Below, one piece after another: positions 25,696-34,989 of a stretch of DNA of 64,000 bases. Under the pieces are notes generated by a model, which worked only from the letters and a program-made list of their open reading frames with translations, made no database searches and was not told the DNA's origin. A program made the translations under genes and the position numbers. Each line of letters begins with the position of its first letter. Position 1 is the stretch's first letter. Source of the stretch: JALNZF01 sp964447405 (GTDB lineage: Bacteria; Nitrospirota; UBA9217); contig CAYUSP010000009.1 in assembly GCA_964447405.1 (NCBI GenBank), positions 1 through 64,000 on the forward strand, written 5' to 3'.

Positions 25696-27000
25696 TCATT
25701 TGACCGCAGTTCTAATCCTGGAGTCTCCTGTTATGAAGTACTTATTCAGCATCGTGTCCAGCGTCTTCTCCAGATACTGCTCATCCATCGCAAAAATGTC
25801 CTGGTACAAATCGGGCGCAATTCGCAAAAAAACGTCGAGCACATCGGGATCGAACTTCTTGCCCCGGTCCTCCAGCATCATGTGCTGAGCTATTGCAAGT
25901 GAAGATGGCTCTTTATACGGTCGTTTTGCCGTCAATGCATCAAAAACATCCACGATGGCAAAGACCCGGGCCGCCACGGGAATGCTCTTGCCCGCAAGCC
26001 CCGACGGATAGCCGGTGCCGTCAAATTTCTCATGATGGTAACGAACAACATCCAGCGCATCCGTGAGCCAGGCATAGCGGGCAATGATATCGATGCCGTG
26101 CTGCACGTGGGTAGCCATGACTCTCGTCTCCTCATCATCAAGCCCCGAAGGTTTCAAGAGGATAGCATCGGTAATGCCGATTTTGCCGACATCGTGCAGG
26201 AATGCTCCCTTGATGAGGCCGCTGATGCGCTCCTTTTTCATGCCTACCGCTTCGGCCAGCCGTATCGCATAGAGGGTTACTCTGAATATATGCAAATTCG
26301 TGTCCTGGTCGCGTTTCGATACCGCTCTGCCGAGGACCTCCAGCATGCCGATGTTCGCCTCGGTAAGGTCATCCGATAGTTTGATTGCATCCCGGTTCAA
26401 GGCAATGATGACGGGATACAGCGCGCCGGTCGTAATGAAAACGATCAGGATCACCTGCAGGACGGTCCAGAGGAGGCGATATTTCAAATTGCCGATGGTC
26501 TTGGGATCAACGCGGTAGATGCCTTCGAAATACGCGGCAGTTTCGTCTGTGGCCACTTTGAGGGGCGTGAAAATCTGCACATAGAGCGTTCCACCGACAA
26601 AGAATTTTTTGTGGACCACTTGCTCCGTCAGCATGAAGTCGTGTTTTTGTCTGTCTATATGCTTCTCGATGTGTTCGAATTCCGGGTCGGACACCTCCAG
26701 CACTTTTTTTCTGGCCCTGTCGTACATTTCGATAACCACGAAATGCCCCCTGATCACATGCTCCGCGAGAATATGATGTTTTACCTGCTCGATCAGCCGT
26801 ACGCTTTCTTCCTTGTCCTTGACAGAGAAAAAACCGATATGCTCCATCAAGCCATGAGCCTCCTCCAGCGCAAGGGAAACGACTTGATCATCGACCTCCT
26901 TCAACTCGAACAGCAAAACCGTGATGCCGGTCAACACTGCCGTCAAGAAGGAGGCCAGCAGAAGGCGTTGGATCATTTTTTTACGCAATACGATATTCAT
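25696..27000 (-). CDS. HD-GYP domain protein with membrane-anchored sensor region
   Basis: HD-GYP proteins hydrolyse cyclic di-GMP. This 434-residue protein has TM1 (about 11-30), an extracytoplasmic region (31-185), TM2 (about 183-205) and a cytoplasmic HD-GYP domain (about 225-400). Metal and signature residues are present: HIFRVTLYAIRLAE, FLHDVGKIGI, MATHVQHG, YHHEKFDGTGYPSGL and a VFDALTAKRPYK block. The sensory region has no recognised fold. It is transcribed alone between the MinD-like gene and the hemerythrin gene. Confidence 0.9.
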   Translation of the reverse strand: MNIVLRKKMIQRLLLASFLTAVLTGITVLLFELKEVDDQVVSLALEEAHGLMEHIGFFSVKDKEESVRLIEQVKHHILAEHVIRGHFVVIEMYDRARKKVLEVSDPEFEHIEKHIDRQKHDFMLTEQVVHKKFFVGGTLYVQIFTPLKVATDETAAYFEGIYRVDPKTIGNLKYRLLWTVLQVILIVFITTGALYPVIIALNRDAIKLSDDLTEANIGMLEVLGRAVSKRDQDTNLHIFRVTLYAIRLAEAVGMKKERISGLIKGAFLHDVGKIGITDAILLKPSGLDDEETRVMATHVQHGIDIIARYAWLTDALDVVRYHHEKFDGTGYPSGLAGKSIPVAARVFAIVDVFDALTAKRPYKEPSSLAIAQHMMLEDRGKKFDPDVLDVFLRIAPDLYQDIFAMDEQYLEKTLDTMLNKYFITGDSRIRTAVK

Positions 27001-27148
27001 ATGATGAACGCAATCCTCTTCAGAATGACGCGCGCCAGCGAATGATGGAATGGATCAGGCCAGAACAGAAAGGCTGCAGCGGGGTCATGCTAAAAAACAC
27101 TTTAGCAGGTTTACTGAATACTGTAAAGCTCCGCCGCGTGCAGCATGA

Positions 27149-27556
27149 TCACTGCACGCCACGGCTGTTTAGATAGGGACCGAACTTTTTATCTTCCTCG
27201 AGGATGTGCTCACTCAGCCAATTGCTCAGGAATTTCAGAACATCGATGGTGAGCATCCAATTCCCGCCTTCAAACTCCTCTTTCAGCTTTTTTGCCCGGG
27301 CTGTAAGGTCGTCATGCTGCCTTTTGTGCTCCTCATAACCGGAATACGCATGCTGCTGGAACAGTTGTTCCTCAGTGGCAAAATGGTATACCGTGTAGTC
27401 GACAAGAGCCGTCAGCACCTTGCCCAGTACATCCGACCCTTTCCCCATGCTCATTGCATCCGCCAGCTCGTTCAGGATGTTGATCAGCTTCTTATGCTGT
27501 CCATCGACTTCGGCTATATTGACGGAATACCGCTCGCTCCACTGAATCAGATCCAT
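27149..27556 (-). CDS. Bacteriohemerythrin
   Basis: A four-helix O2-binding protein with a non-heme di-iron site. At 135 residues the length is typical. Iron ligands are visible in order: H21 region (VDGQHKKLI), HFATEEQLFQQHAYSGYEEHKRQHDDL and SEHILEEDKKFGPYL. AAGGAGG upstream of ATG 27556 supports the start. Such proteins store or sense oxygen or protect anaerobes from it. The neighbouring HD-GYP gene is independent but hints at signal-linked oxygen sensing. Confidence 0.95.
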   Translation of the reverse strand: MDLIQWSERYSVNIAEVDGQHKKLINILNELADAMSMGKGSDVLGKVLTALVDYTVYHFATEEQLFQQHAYSGYEEHKRQHDDLTARAKKLKEEFEGGNWMLTIDVLKFLSNWLSEHILEEDKKFGPYLNSRGVQ

Positions 27557-27679
27557 GGGTATGCCTCCTTACCTTGCGCGGGAACCGCTGATTGTCGCTT
27601 ATCAATGCTACTACTATAGCAGGTTTCTGGCGGGGGGCGGATGGTTTGGCTTTAGGTGCGTGCGGCAGTTAGCCGGAGC

Positions 27680-28360
27680 TTAGAGGGGGTTTTTCTGCAG
27701 CACAATCGAGTCAGTGCCCTTCTGAAGGAGGTCAAGCATGCGTGCAATGGACTCTTCGTGAAGCTCATGAATGAGCTCTCTGTCAACTCCGCGGCGCCGT
27801 TTTTTGTTCAGGAACGAAAGGAACACCATGCTTTTGTAAATCCGCTTGTTGGTCTTAAAGGAGAAGATGAAGCTGTCAAGGGCGTTTTCCAGCAAAAGAT
27901 CGCTCCGTTTGCGCACCTGCCTGCTGATCATGACCGTCTGCAGCCAGTAGGTCTTGTTGATGATGCTGTCCGCCTTGAGCTCGACCCAGGTATGCCCCAT
28001 ATTCCCCAGGTCGTCCGTGAGCGTTTCATGGGCCACCGTATCCGCTGCAAGATGGGCAAGATACCCATAGGCGAAAGCCCTCTCCGGCCAGGTCCCCGCC
28101 TGTTCGAGGAGCTTTAAACCCACATCCCAGGAGTGGGAACTCTTGTCATCCGGCATATATTTCTTGCCCAGAATCATGTCGGCCATGATATTGCCGTAAA
28201 GAAAGTCTTGTTTGTGTTTTTTCAACAGCGCGAAAATTCCGGCGGGCAGGAGCGTTGCACAGGATAAGAGTTCATTGCCAAGGTACATGTGGGTCATGGG
28301 ACCCCATGCAAATACGCATGATGGAAGCAGAATGAAACCTAATGACAGAAGGGTAATCAT
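27680..28360 (-). CDS. Zinc-dependent phospholipase C-like protein
   Basis: The 226-residue protein has a signal peptide-like N-terminus (residues 1-18). It then begins with AWGPMTHMYLGNELL, the Trp/His block of the zinc-dependent phospholipase C family. Further candidate metal ligands are in the KSSHSWDVG and YGYLAHLAADTVAHE blocks. Homologues in bacteria are exported or membrane proteins of unproven activity. ATG 28360 is preferred to an in-frame TTG six bases upstream; no clear ribosome site is seen for either. Confidence 0.75.
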   Translation of the reverse strand: MITLLSLGFILLPSCVFAWGPMTHMYLGNELLSCATLLPAGIFALLKKHKQDFLYGNIMADMILGKKYMPDDKSSHSWDVGLKLLEQAGTWPERAFAYGYLAHLAADTVAHETLTDDLGNMGHTWVELKADSIINKTYWLQTVMISRQVRKRSDLLLENALDSFIFSFKTNKRIYKSMVFLSFLNKKRRRGVDRELIHELHEESIARMLDLLQKGTDSIVLQKNPL

Positions 28361-28536
28361 GGTCAAATCAAATTAATTGATGTATAGCGCACGAAATATT
28401 AGATATCAAAACACTATTTTCATAATAACTCTTCCCCTTTTCCGCGTCAATATAAATATGCCAAACCAGCAAGTCCTTTCCGCTGCGTGGCATCAAAAAG
28501 CTGGATATACTTTCGTACACAGATCGGACACGATGT

Positions 28537-28764
28537 TCACTTGCACCCGGCGCAGGAGGAAGAAGTGCATCCTCCGCAGCCAGAGCCGCTGTCTGAAGAG
28601 GATAATGCCGATCCGCTCGATGACCGGCCCATGCCAAACCGTGACATACGTTTCTCGGTCTTTTCCGAGCCGCATTTTTCGCAGGTTACGATAGGAGCGG
28701 TTCCGAAAACCAGCTTTTCGAAATCAGCGTCACACACAGTGCAATGATATTCATAGATCGGCAT
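28537..28764 (-). CDS. FmdB-family zinc-ribbon protein
   Basis: The 75-residue protein starts MPIYEYHCTVCDADFEK, the FmdB signature, with a CxxC...CxxC ribbon (CTVC, CEKC). The tail is Ser/Gly/Cys-rich (GCGGCTSSSCAGCK). Members are widespread and of unknown role, originally linked to formamidase expression. ATG 28764 is chosen because the family begins with MPxYEY; the frame continues upstream without support. The dispersed repeat at 28776-28851 lies directly upstream. Confidence 0.88.
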   Translation of the reverse strand: MPIYEYHCTVCDADFEKLVFGTAPIVTCEKCGSEKTEKRMSRFGMGRSSSGSALSSSDSGSGCGGCTSSSCAGCK

Positions 28765-28775
28765 GGCAAGCCTTT

Positions 28776-28851
28776 TTAACCATGGATACACACTGTTAAC
28801 GATACATCAAAAGAGCTGAGGTTCCGCTGTTAACCGTGTTCATCCGTGGTT
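28776..28851. repeat. Word-type inverted repeat upstream of fmdB-like gene
   Basis: The left arm 28776-28800 (TTAACCATGGATACACACTG) and right arm 28828-28851 (GTTAACCGTGTTCATCCGTG) are imperfect complements. It belongs to the family found at 2184-2314 and 9432-9532. Confidence 0.75.
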
Positions 28852-28860
28852 ACACCGCGT

Positions 28861-29508
28861 TTATTTTTTTTCCAGTTTCTTCCAGTCCGCAAGAAATTTC
28901 TCGATGCCGATGTCCGTAAGCGGGTGCTTGACGAGCTGGTCAATGACGCTGAAGGGTATCGTGGCAATGTGTGCGCCGGCCAGTGCCGCGTCCACCACGT
29001 GCAGCGGGTTCCGCACGCTCGCCACGATCACTTCGGTGCCAAAACCGTAATTATCGTAGATCGCAATGATCTGCCGCACCAGATCCATGCCATAGTGGCT
29101 GATGTCGTCAAGCCTGCCGACAAAAGGGCTGACATAGGCCGCGCCCACTTTGGCCGCAAGCAGCGCCTGGGAAGGAGAAAAAACCAGTGTCATATTCACC
29201 TTGATCCCCTTTCCGGCAAGCACCTTGGTCGCCTTGAGGCCGTCTTTGGTCATGGGAAGTTTCACGACAATATTCTGGTGGATCTTCGCGAGCTCAATGC
29301 CCTCGGCAGTCATCTCCTCGGCTTTCAGGCTAATTGCCTCGGCGCTGATCGGACCATCAATAATGGCACAAATCTCAGCGATCACCTGTTTGAAATCCCT
29401 GCCTTCCTTTGCGATAAGCGACGGATTGGTCGTTACTCCGTCGACGATTCCAAAACTCGCTGCTTCGGCAATCTCTTTCACATTCGCGGTATCAATAAAA
29501 AATTTCAT
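28861..29508 (-). CDS. Transaldolase / fructose-6-phosphate aldolase-like protein
   Basis: This 215-residue enzyme belongs to the short TalC/MipB transaldolase group of the non-oxidative pentose phosphate pathway. It begins MKFFIDTANVKEIAEA, contains GVTTNPSLIAKEG, the Schiff-base lysine in NIVVKLPMTKDGLKA, and VNMTLVFSPSQALLAAKVGA. The C-terminus (QLVKHPLTDIGIEKFLADWK) is typical. GAAAGGACGACC precedes the ATG. It starts 22 bases after the stop of the GlcF-like gene, so the two are probably co-transcribed. Transaldolase is the more common activity in this subgroup. Confidence 0.92.
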   Translation of the reverse strand: MKFFIDTANVKEIAEAASFGIVDGVTTNPSLIAKEGRDFKQVIAEICAIIDGPISAEAISLKAEEMTAEGIELAKIHQNIVVKLPMTKDGLKATKVLAGKGIKVNMTLVFSPSQALLAAKVGAAYVSPFVGRLDDISHYGMDLVRQIIAIYDNYGFGTEVIVASVRNPLHVVDAALAGAHIATIPFSVIDQLVKHPLTDIGIEKFLADWKKLEKK

Positions 29509-29530
29509 GGTCGTCCTTTCCTGTGTATGG

Positions 29531-30790
29531 TTATGTGAGTCTTTTGCGGGTCTTCAATGCATCCGCAAGTATCTGTACTGTATGCACGACCGCTGCGGGG
29601 GATCCTTTTCTACGAAGCACGGATGCTATCTGCATGCAACAGCCAGGGCAGCCGGTCACCACAATGGAGGCCTCGGTTTTCAATATGTCCGCGGCCTTCC
29701 GGTCCGCAATACCGTCCGAGAGACCGCGATGGGTCATGCGCATGACCCCACCGAATCCGCAGCATTGGTCGGGACGGTCCATCTCGGCGATTTCCATACC
29801 AGGGACGGATTGCAGCAGTTCACGCACCCTGTGGGACAAACCCTGCCCCCGCCCCAGATGGCAGGGATCATGGATCGTCATGCGCTTGCGAACCGCATTG
29901 AACATCGCCGGTTCGATCTGTCCGGCAAGGAACTCATGGATATCGAGCACAACCGGAGGCTGTACGCCGGGCCCAAGCAGTTCTGGATATTCCTTCTTGA
30001 ACGTCAATCCGCAGGATGCGCATGCCGTAATGAGCGCAACAGCGTCATAGCTGGCAAACAGTGCGGCGTTTCGCGCAGCCAGGTCTGCTGCGGCGGTGCG
30101 TTCGCCGAGCGACAGGAGCGGCCTGCCGCAGCACCACCAGCGCTCCGGGATAATCACCTCATACCCAAGCGTGGACAAGACAGCTGTTGCCGCCCGGCCT
30201 ATGTCGGGTTGGAAGTGTTCGATTGCGCATCCCGGAAAAAAAACGACCCTCCCCCGGTTGTTTCCAATCCAGCGTCCTTTACCGGATTCACGCCGGCCCG
30301 CGCGGTGTGCTTTTGGATCCCGAGTGTAGTGCAGAAGGGCGGGAGCCAGCCATGCAGAAGCTTTGAACAGGAACGGGTTCTTGAGCACCGCGGCGATAAC
30401 GACGGGTATCATTCCGCGGCCGGCGGCCCCGCCCATGCATTCCCTGGCAGCCTGGATGATCCGGGTGACCTTCACGCCGCTCGGGCATGCGGCCTCGCAG
30501 GCGAGACAACCCGTACACGTGGCAAGGCTGTCCTGAAGAACCCGTGAGGGGAGAAGCCTGTTGTCCATCAGCGCCTGGACCAGCGCCATCCTGCCTCGCG
30601 CCGAATAGGTTTCCTCGCGTGCGAGCAGATAGGACGGGCACACGGAACTGCAGGTGCCGCATTTTACACACCGCGATATGTCCGCGCGGAACTGCTCCAA
30701 AGACGGATACGCTGCCGCTCGTTCGATCTCACCGCTCTGCGCTGATCGTACTGGTTGTACATCTCCCGCATGGGGCATCCGATGGCTCAC
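29531..30790 (-). CDS. GlcF-like (Fe-S)-binding protein with two CCG domains
   Basis: This 419-residue protein has two 4Fe-4S motifs (CVKCGTCSSVCPSY and CTGCLACEAACPSG). Two cysteine-rich CCG domains follow (FFPGCAIEHFQ...WWCCGRPL and HDPCHLGRG...QCCGFGG...TGCPGCCMQ). This layout fits the glycolate oxidase iron-sulfur subunit GlcF and related lactate/heterodisulfide-type oxidoreductases. No GlcD/GlcE flavoprotein genes adjoin, so the partner is unknown. GTG 30790 overlaps the preceding stop (GTGA); ATG 30778 is an alternative. Confidence 0.85.
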   Translation of the reverse strand: MSHRMPHAGDVQPVRSAQSGEIERAAAYPSLEQFRADISRCVKCGTCSSVCPSYLLAREETYSARGRMALVQALMDNRLLPSRVLQDSLATCTGCLACEAACPSGVKVTRIIQAARECMGGAAGRGMIPVVIAAVLKNPFLFKASAWLAPALLHYTRDPKAHRAGRRESGKGRWIGNNRGRVVFFPGCAIEHFQPDIGRAATAVLSTLGYEVIIPERWWCCGRPLLSLGERTAAADLAARNAALFASYDAVALITACASCGLTFKKEYPELLGPGVQPPVVLDIHEFLAGQIEPAMFNAVRKRMTIHDPCHLGRGQGLSHRVRELLQSVPGMEIAEMDRPDQCCGFGGVMRMTHRGLSDGIADRKAADILKTEASIVVTGCPGCCMQIASVLRRKGSPAAVVHTVQILADALKTRKRLT

Positions 30791-31422
30791 GGCAGGATCG
30801 TCACCGGCGTCCCGAGCGCCACTACCGCATAAATTTCATCAACATCGGCATTATCCAGGGCGATGCAGCCATCGGTCCAGTTGGCGCCCGGCTCATCGAG
30901 AGGCGGCACTGCGCTCCTGCTTCGGATTCTGCCGTGGATGCCTACTGCCCCTCCCAGGCGCGTTTCCCAGGGCGGCGGTTGACGGTCAGCGATCGCCTTT
31001 TTGATTTTCTGGTATTCAGTTGATGAGATAAGGTTGGATTGGAGGCCGGACTCGGCATGCTTGATGCCGGGATAGCTCAAACCCAGGAATTTGTAAAATC
31101 TTTTGCTTTGGTTCATCGTGCAAATATAGAAATCGCCTTCCGGCGTGCGCTTGTCGCCCATCATCCGTTTGTCGCCGTCCTGGTGGCTCTTGCCGAATAC
31201 CGCCCGGTATGTTTTTAAGGGGGTCTCGCCCTTGAACAGGGTAAGGGCATACTGCGATTTTGTGATGACGATCCTGAGGTCGCCGGCTATGGAGGAAAGC
31301 TGCGCCGGGACGACGGCAGCTCTGCGCGAGGATGTGTCAGGCACCGGAGAGATGCAGCTGAGGGCCAGAAGTATGGCCAGCAGCCTGACCGCAAATAAGA
31401 TATTTTCCCGATATTCCGCCAT
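30787..31422 (-). CDS. L,D-transpeptidase (YkuD) family protein
   Basis: This 211-residue protein has an N-terminal hydrophobic segment (about 8-26) directing it to the periplasm. The YkuD domain (about 50-211) carries VGIHGRIR and the nucleophile block WTDGCIALDNADVDEI with the catalytic cysteine. These enzymes form 3-3 peptidoglycan cross-links or attach proteins to peptidoglycan. ATG 31422 has GAAGGA six bases upstream; the frame continues to 31506 but that would overlap the upstream gene. It sits in a cell-envelope cluster with a TPR lipoprotein and overlaps the GlcF-like gene. Confidence 0.9.
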   Translation of the reverse strand: MAEYRENILFAVRLLAILLALSCISPVPDTSSRRAAVVPAQLSSIAGDLRIVITKSQYALTLFKGETPLKTYRAVFGKSHQDGDKRMMGDKRTPEGDFYICTMNQSKRFYKFLGLSYPGIKHAESGLQSNLISSTEYQKIKKAIADRQPPPWETRLGGAVGIHGRIRSRSAVPPLDEPGANWTDGCIALDNADVDEIYAVVALGTPVTILP

Positions 31423-31435
31423 GAGCAATCCTTCT

Positions 31436-31699
31436 TCAGGCGCGGTTCTTGTCCGTATATTTCCCGGCACAGTCGTCGCTGCAGAAGTAGAATCTTTTCC
31501 CCCCAACCATGCGCGTCAGTGCCCGCTCCTTCACCACATAGGTGCGGCATTCGGGATCCTGCACCATTTCCTCACCCAGAACACGCCTGTCACCTTTTCG
31601 CGCATCAGTGCGATATGCCCCTACGGCTGATCGAATCAGCGTCCTGACAACATGGTACAGCAGGACCAGGCCAAGAAAAACAATGAGGCCGCGAATCAT
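31436..31699 (-). CDS. PP0621/YHS-like small membrane-anchored protein
   Basis: This 87-residue protein has one TM helix (residues 4-22) and a C-terminal zinc/metal-binding YHS-like motif (MVQDPECRTYVVKERA and FYFCSDDCAGKY). The Cys arrangement fits the PP0621 family of unknown role; the pattern suggests a metal-binding domain facing the cytoplasm. Its ATG overlaps the TPR gene stop (ATGA), so the two are translationally coupled. Confidence 0.8.
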   Translation of the reverse strand: MIRGLIVFLGLVLLYHVVRTLIRSAVGAYRTDARKGDRRVLGEEMVQDPECRTYVVKERALTRMVGGKRFYFCSDDCAGKYTDKNRA

Positions 31700-32265
31700 T
31701 GGCCCGTCCGGCCTGTGGAGCGTTTGAACGTCTCCATGGCGGCTCTCATGTCGCGGGCATGGGAATACGTCGGTGAGATGCGCAGAAGCTCCTCCCAAAT
31801 TCGGATGGCGGTCCGAACGTCCTTTTTGTCATAGGCATAGACTACTCCCATGTTGTAGCGGGCGTTCAGATGACTGTCATCGTGTTCAAGTGCGTGGCGG
31901 TACTCGGTCAATGCCCGGTCCGCCTTCCCCATGTTGCGATAACAGGTGCCCATGTCCGTCCGCACATCGGCGTTCCGCGGGTCGAGTAAAAGCGCATGTT
32001 CATACATGATGGCCGCCTGCGGCCAATTGGCGCTGTCGAAGTAGGCATTGCCCAGCGCTACGAGTGCGGCAAGGTTGTTCGGATCACCTGCCAGGATCGT
32101 TCGATACTCTTCGATCAGTCCGTGGAAATAGGGGTGCTGGACCGCATCCGCCTGTGCTTTATGCTCAGTGACGGTGGGGATGCCTGTTGTTGTGGTGGTC
32201 TCCGTCTTTCTGCATCCTGACAGGAAGAGAAGAATGGACAGTACCATTAGGATAGTGTTTTTCAT
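31696..32265 (-). CDS. TPR-repeat lipoprotein
   Basis: The 189-residue protein has a lipoprotein signal peptide with lipobox LFLSGC (cysteine near residue 18). A low-complexity Thr-rich stretch follows. Three to four tetratricopeptide repeats span residues about 45-180 (LAALVALGNAYFDSANWPQA, VRTDMGTCYRNMGKADRA, ARYNMGVVYAYDKKDVRT). It is probably an outer- or inner-membrane-anchored scaffold for a protein complex. ATG 32265 starts 12 bases after the purH stop, indicating an operon. Confidence 0.85.
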   Translation of the reverse strand: MKNTILMVLSILLFLSGCRKTETTTTTGIPTVTEHKAQADAVQHPYFHGLIEEYRTILAGDPNNLAALVALGNAYFDSANWPQAAIMYEHALLLDPRNADVRTDMGTCYRNMGKADRALTEYRHALEHDDSHLNARYNMGVVYAYDKKDVRTAIRIWEELLRISPTYSHARDMRAAMETFKRSTGRTGQ

Positions 32266-32277
32266 GATCACGCGGAA

Positions 32278-33837
32278 TTAATGCCGGAAATGCCGCATCC
32301 CCGTCATCACCATGGCGATGTTGTGTTCATCAGCGGCCCTGATCACTTCGTCGTCCTTTACTGAACCTCCCGGCTGAATCACTGCCGTAACACCGGTCCG
32401 GGCAGCTTCGTCGAGCCCGTCGCGGAACGGGAAAAAAGCGTCTGATGCAAGCACGGATCCCGTAAGCGGCGACCGGGCCTTCATTACAGCGATGCGCACA
32501 GAATCGAGGCGGCTCATCTGGCCCGCGCCGATGCCGATGGTCCGGTCCTTCCCGGTGAAGACGATGGCATTCGACTTCACATGCTTGCATACCTTCCAAG
32601 CGAAGCCAAGCGCATCATATTCCTCATCCGTGGGCTTGCGTTTCGTTGCCACATTGAGCGACCTGAAATCCGGTATCCTTCCCAGGTCTCTGTCCTGATA
32701 GATGAGTCCGCCAGTCAGTTTTTTCAGGTCCATTCCCCGTGCATTGCCGAAAATGCTCGGTCCAACATCGAGCAAGCGCATGTCCTTTTTCTTTTTCAGC
32801 TCCTCAAGAGCATCCGGCGCGAACTCCGGGGCCACCACAACCTCGACAAAGGTGCTGGCCAGTTCCCGTGCGGTATCCAGGTCGACCAGGTGGCTAAAGG
32901 CGATGACGCCGCCAAAGGCAGACACGGGATCGCAATCACGCGCCTTGCGGTATGCATCCACAAGAGTATCGGCTGTTGCCACGCCGCAGGGATTGTTATG
33001 CTTCACAATGACGGCGGTGATACCACCGCATTCCTTTGCCAATTCCAGCGCGCTGTTCGCGTCCAGAAAGTTGTTAAAGGACATTTCCTTGCCCTGGAGT
33101 TGACGGGCATGGCCCACACCGGGCTCCGTGGTGCCGAACTCACGGTAGAAAGCACCCTGCTGGTGAGGATTTTCTCCGTACCGCAGGTTCTGCACTTTCT
33201 CAAACTGGAGGGTGAGGATATTGGGGAAACGGGTTTTCTCGTCGTCGGGGACCTGATTGCTCAGCCAGGCAAAGATGGCGCTGTCGTAACGCGCTGTTTG
33301 CAGAAACACCGTGCGGCAAAGCTCAAAACGTGTCTTGATCGATACCTCGCCGGTCTTCTTGATCTCGCTGAGCACTCTCGTGTAATCACGGGGCGAGCAG
33401 ACAACGGCGACATCGGTATAGTTCTTGGCAGCCGACCGCAGCATGGCCGGACCACCAATGTCGATATTCTCGATGGCGTCATCGAGGGTGCAGTCTTTTT
33501 TTGCCACCGTCTGCTCAAAGGGGTAGAGGTTCACGACAACGAGGTCAATGGGTTCGATTCCGTGCTGCTGCATCTGCTTTACGTGGTCGGTATTTCCCCG
33601 CCGTCCGAGAATGCCGCCATGCACTTTCGGATGCAGGGTCTTGACCCTGCCGTCGAGCATTTCAGGAAAACCCGTGAATTGCGATACATCTTTCACGGGT
33701 ACGCCGGCGTCGCGAAGCATTTTTGCAGTCCCGCCCGTTGACAGGATCTCGATCTTGAGCTTCGACAGCTCCCGGGCAAAATCGAGGACGCCTTCCTTGT
33801 TCGATACACTGATAAGTGCGCGCTTCACGTTAGCCAC
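32278..33837 (-). CDS. purH: Bifunctional AICAR transformylase / IMP cyclohydrolase
   Basis: PurH catalyses the last two steps of purine synthesis. The 519-residue protein has the N-terminal cyclohydrolase domain (RALISVSNKEGVLDFARELS, STGGTAKMLRDAGV, GRVKTLHPKVHGGIL) and the C-terminal transformylase domain (QGKEMSFNNFLDANSALEL, VKHNNPCGVA, RYGENPHQQGAFY). The GTG start at 33837 has GGAGGA about eight bases upstream. It heads a run of co-directional genes extending to 28537. Confidence 0.96.
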   Translation of the reverse strand: MANVKRALISVSNKEGVLDFARELSKLKIEILSTGGTAKMLRDAGVPVKDVSQFTGFPEMLDGRVKTLHPKVHGGILGRRGNTDHVKQMQQHGIEPIDLVVVNLYPFEQTVAKKDCTLDDAIENIDIGGPAMLRSAAKNYTDVAVVCSPRDYTRVLSEIKKTGEVSIKTRFELCRTVFLQTARYDSAIFAWLSNQVPDDEKTRFPNILTLQFEKVQNLRYGENPHQQGAFYREFGTTEPGVGHARQLQGKEMSFNNFLDANSALELAKECGGITAVIVKHNNPCGVATADTLVDAYRKARDCDPVSAFGGVIAFSHLVDLDTARELASTFVEVVVAPEFAPDALEELKKKKDMRLLDVGPSIFGNARGMDLKKLTGGLIYQDRDLGRIPDFRSLNVATKRKPTDEEYDALGFAWKVCKHVKSNAIVFTGKDRTIGIGAGQMSRLDSVRIAVMKARSPLTGSVLASDAFFPFRDGLDEAARTGVTAVIQPGGSVKDDEVIRAADEHNIAMVMTGMRHFRH

Positions 33838-33996
33838 GGGATAATCCTCCGAAAAAACGCTGAAAACTGCGAGGAACGAGTGAAATTGTAACCGAACGAG
33901 GGAATGATGTCAAATCAATACGGCCTCAGCATCAATGATCCCGCATATGCCACAGCTCCGGCATCATCGCATTTCCGGCCATACGGCACGGCTTCG

Positions 33997-34878
33997 CTAG
34001 ACACCTCCAAGAACAGTCAATGCCCGGGGGACCACGTCGATCTCAACAGAAGTACCCGCATACGGATAGATGTCTCCGTCCACATGGATCGGCATTGGCG
34101 TTGAACTTTCCACCGTCAATTTGCGTGTACTCATGAGTCTGGCCGACCTGACCCGGCCAATGGTGCCCTGAAACACCTTGGGGAGATGCCAGAGCAGTTT
34201 TCCCACACTCATCGGCCCTACTATAGTTACCGCAAGCAACTGATCGTCGACCTTCGCATGGGGCGTCAGCTTGAATCCGCCGCCACAGGTGGTCCCATTG
34301 CCGATCGTCAAAAAAAATATTTTCTGATGGATCACCTCACCATTGATCCTGAGAGTTGCGGCAACAGGCAGGTATTTGCCCAGTGTTTTCGCCAAGGCGA
34401 ATAGATACAAATGCAGGCCGCTGCTGGACTGCTTCATGGTATGACTGGCGCGGTTCACCGCGGCATCGAACCCGATCCCCACGCCATTGACAAAATAAGT
34501 ACTGTTGATCCTGCCCACATCGATTGTGCGAGTTGCGCCGCGAAGCACGACATCCACTGCGCCGGAAATGGTATTGGGGATGTTCAGGGACTTGATAAAA
34601 TCATTTCCGGTGCCCGCGGGAATGATCCCCAAAGGTTTTGACGAGAACAGCATGCCGGGAATAATGCTGTTCACCGAACCGTCTCCACCCATGATAACGA
34701 TCACATCAAACTCGGAACAGGCCTTTCGCGCAACTTCCTGCGCCGCATCCGGACCGCTGGTCTGTTCCAGGTCAAACAGGACGCCCCGTGCCCGTAAAAT
34801 TCCGGCCACCGTAGGGACCATGTCCTTCGATCTACCGCGTCCAGCAGCAGGATTGACAATGATTTTGTATTTTTTCAT
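33997..34878 (-). CDS. Lipid kinase, diacylglycerol kinase catalytic family (YegS-like)
   Basis: This 293-residue protein carries the conserved blocks NPAAGRGRSKDM (nucleotide loop), MGGDGSVNSIIPGM and IPAGTGNDFIKSL. It is a cytoplasmic enzyme that phosphorylates diacylglycerol or a related lipid; the actual substrate is unknown. The start at ATG 34878 gives a family-typical N-terminus. A 111-base gap separates it from the coiled-coil protein gene upstream and 159 bases from purH. Confidence 0.9.
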   Translation of the reverse strand: MKKYKIIVNPAAGRGRSKDMVPTVAGILRARGVLFDLEQTSGPDAAQEVARKACSEFDVIVIMGGDGSVNSIIPGMLFSSKPLGIIPAGTGNDFIKSLNIPNTISGAVDVVLRGATRTIDVGRINSTYFVNGVGIGFDAAVNRASHTMKQSSSGLHLYLFALAKTLGKYLPVAATLRINGEVIHQKIFFLTIGNGTTCGGGFKLTPHAKVDDQLLAVTIVGPMSVGKLLWHLPKVFQGTIGRVRSARLMSTRKLTVESSTPMPIHVDGDIYPYAGTSVEIDVVPRALTVLGGV

Positions 34879-34989
34879 GAGACTCGGGAAAGGCAGGTGA
34901 AATGCTATGGAACAGCAAAGAATATCCGGTTAAAAATCCGATGGTCCCTCATGCGCGCGGATGCCGGTAAGCATCCTGGCCGAAACAGG

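Noticed and set aside
33545..33565. GGGTTCGATTCC string resembling a tRNA T-loop
   Set aside because: It lies inside purH and no acceptor, D or anticodon arm surrounds it.
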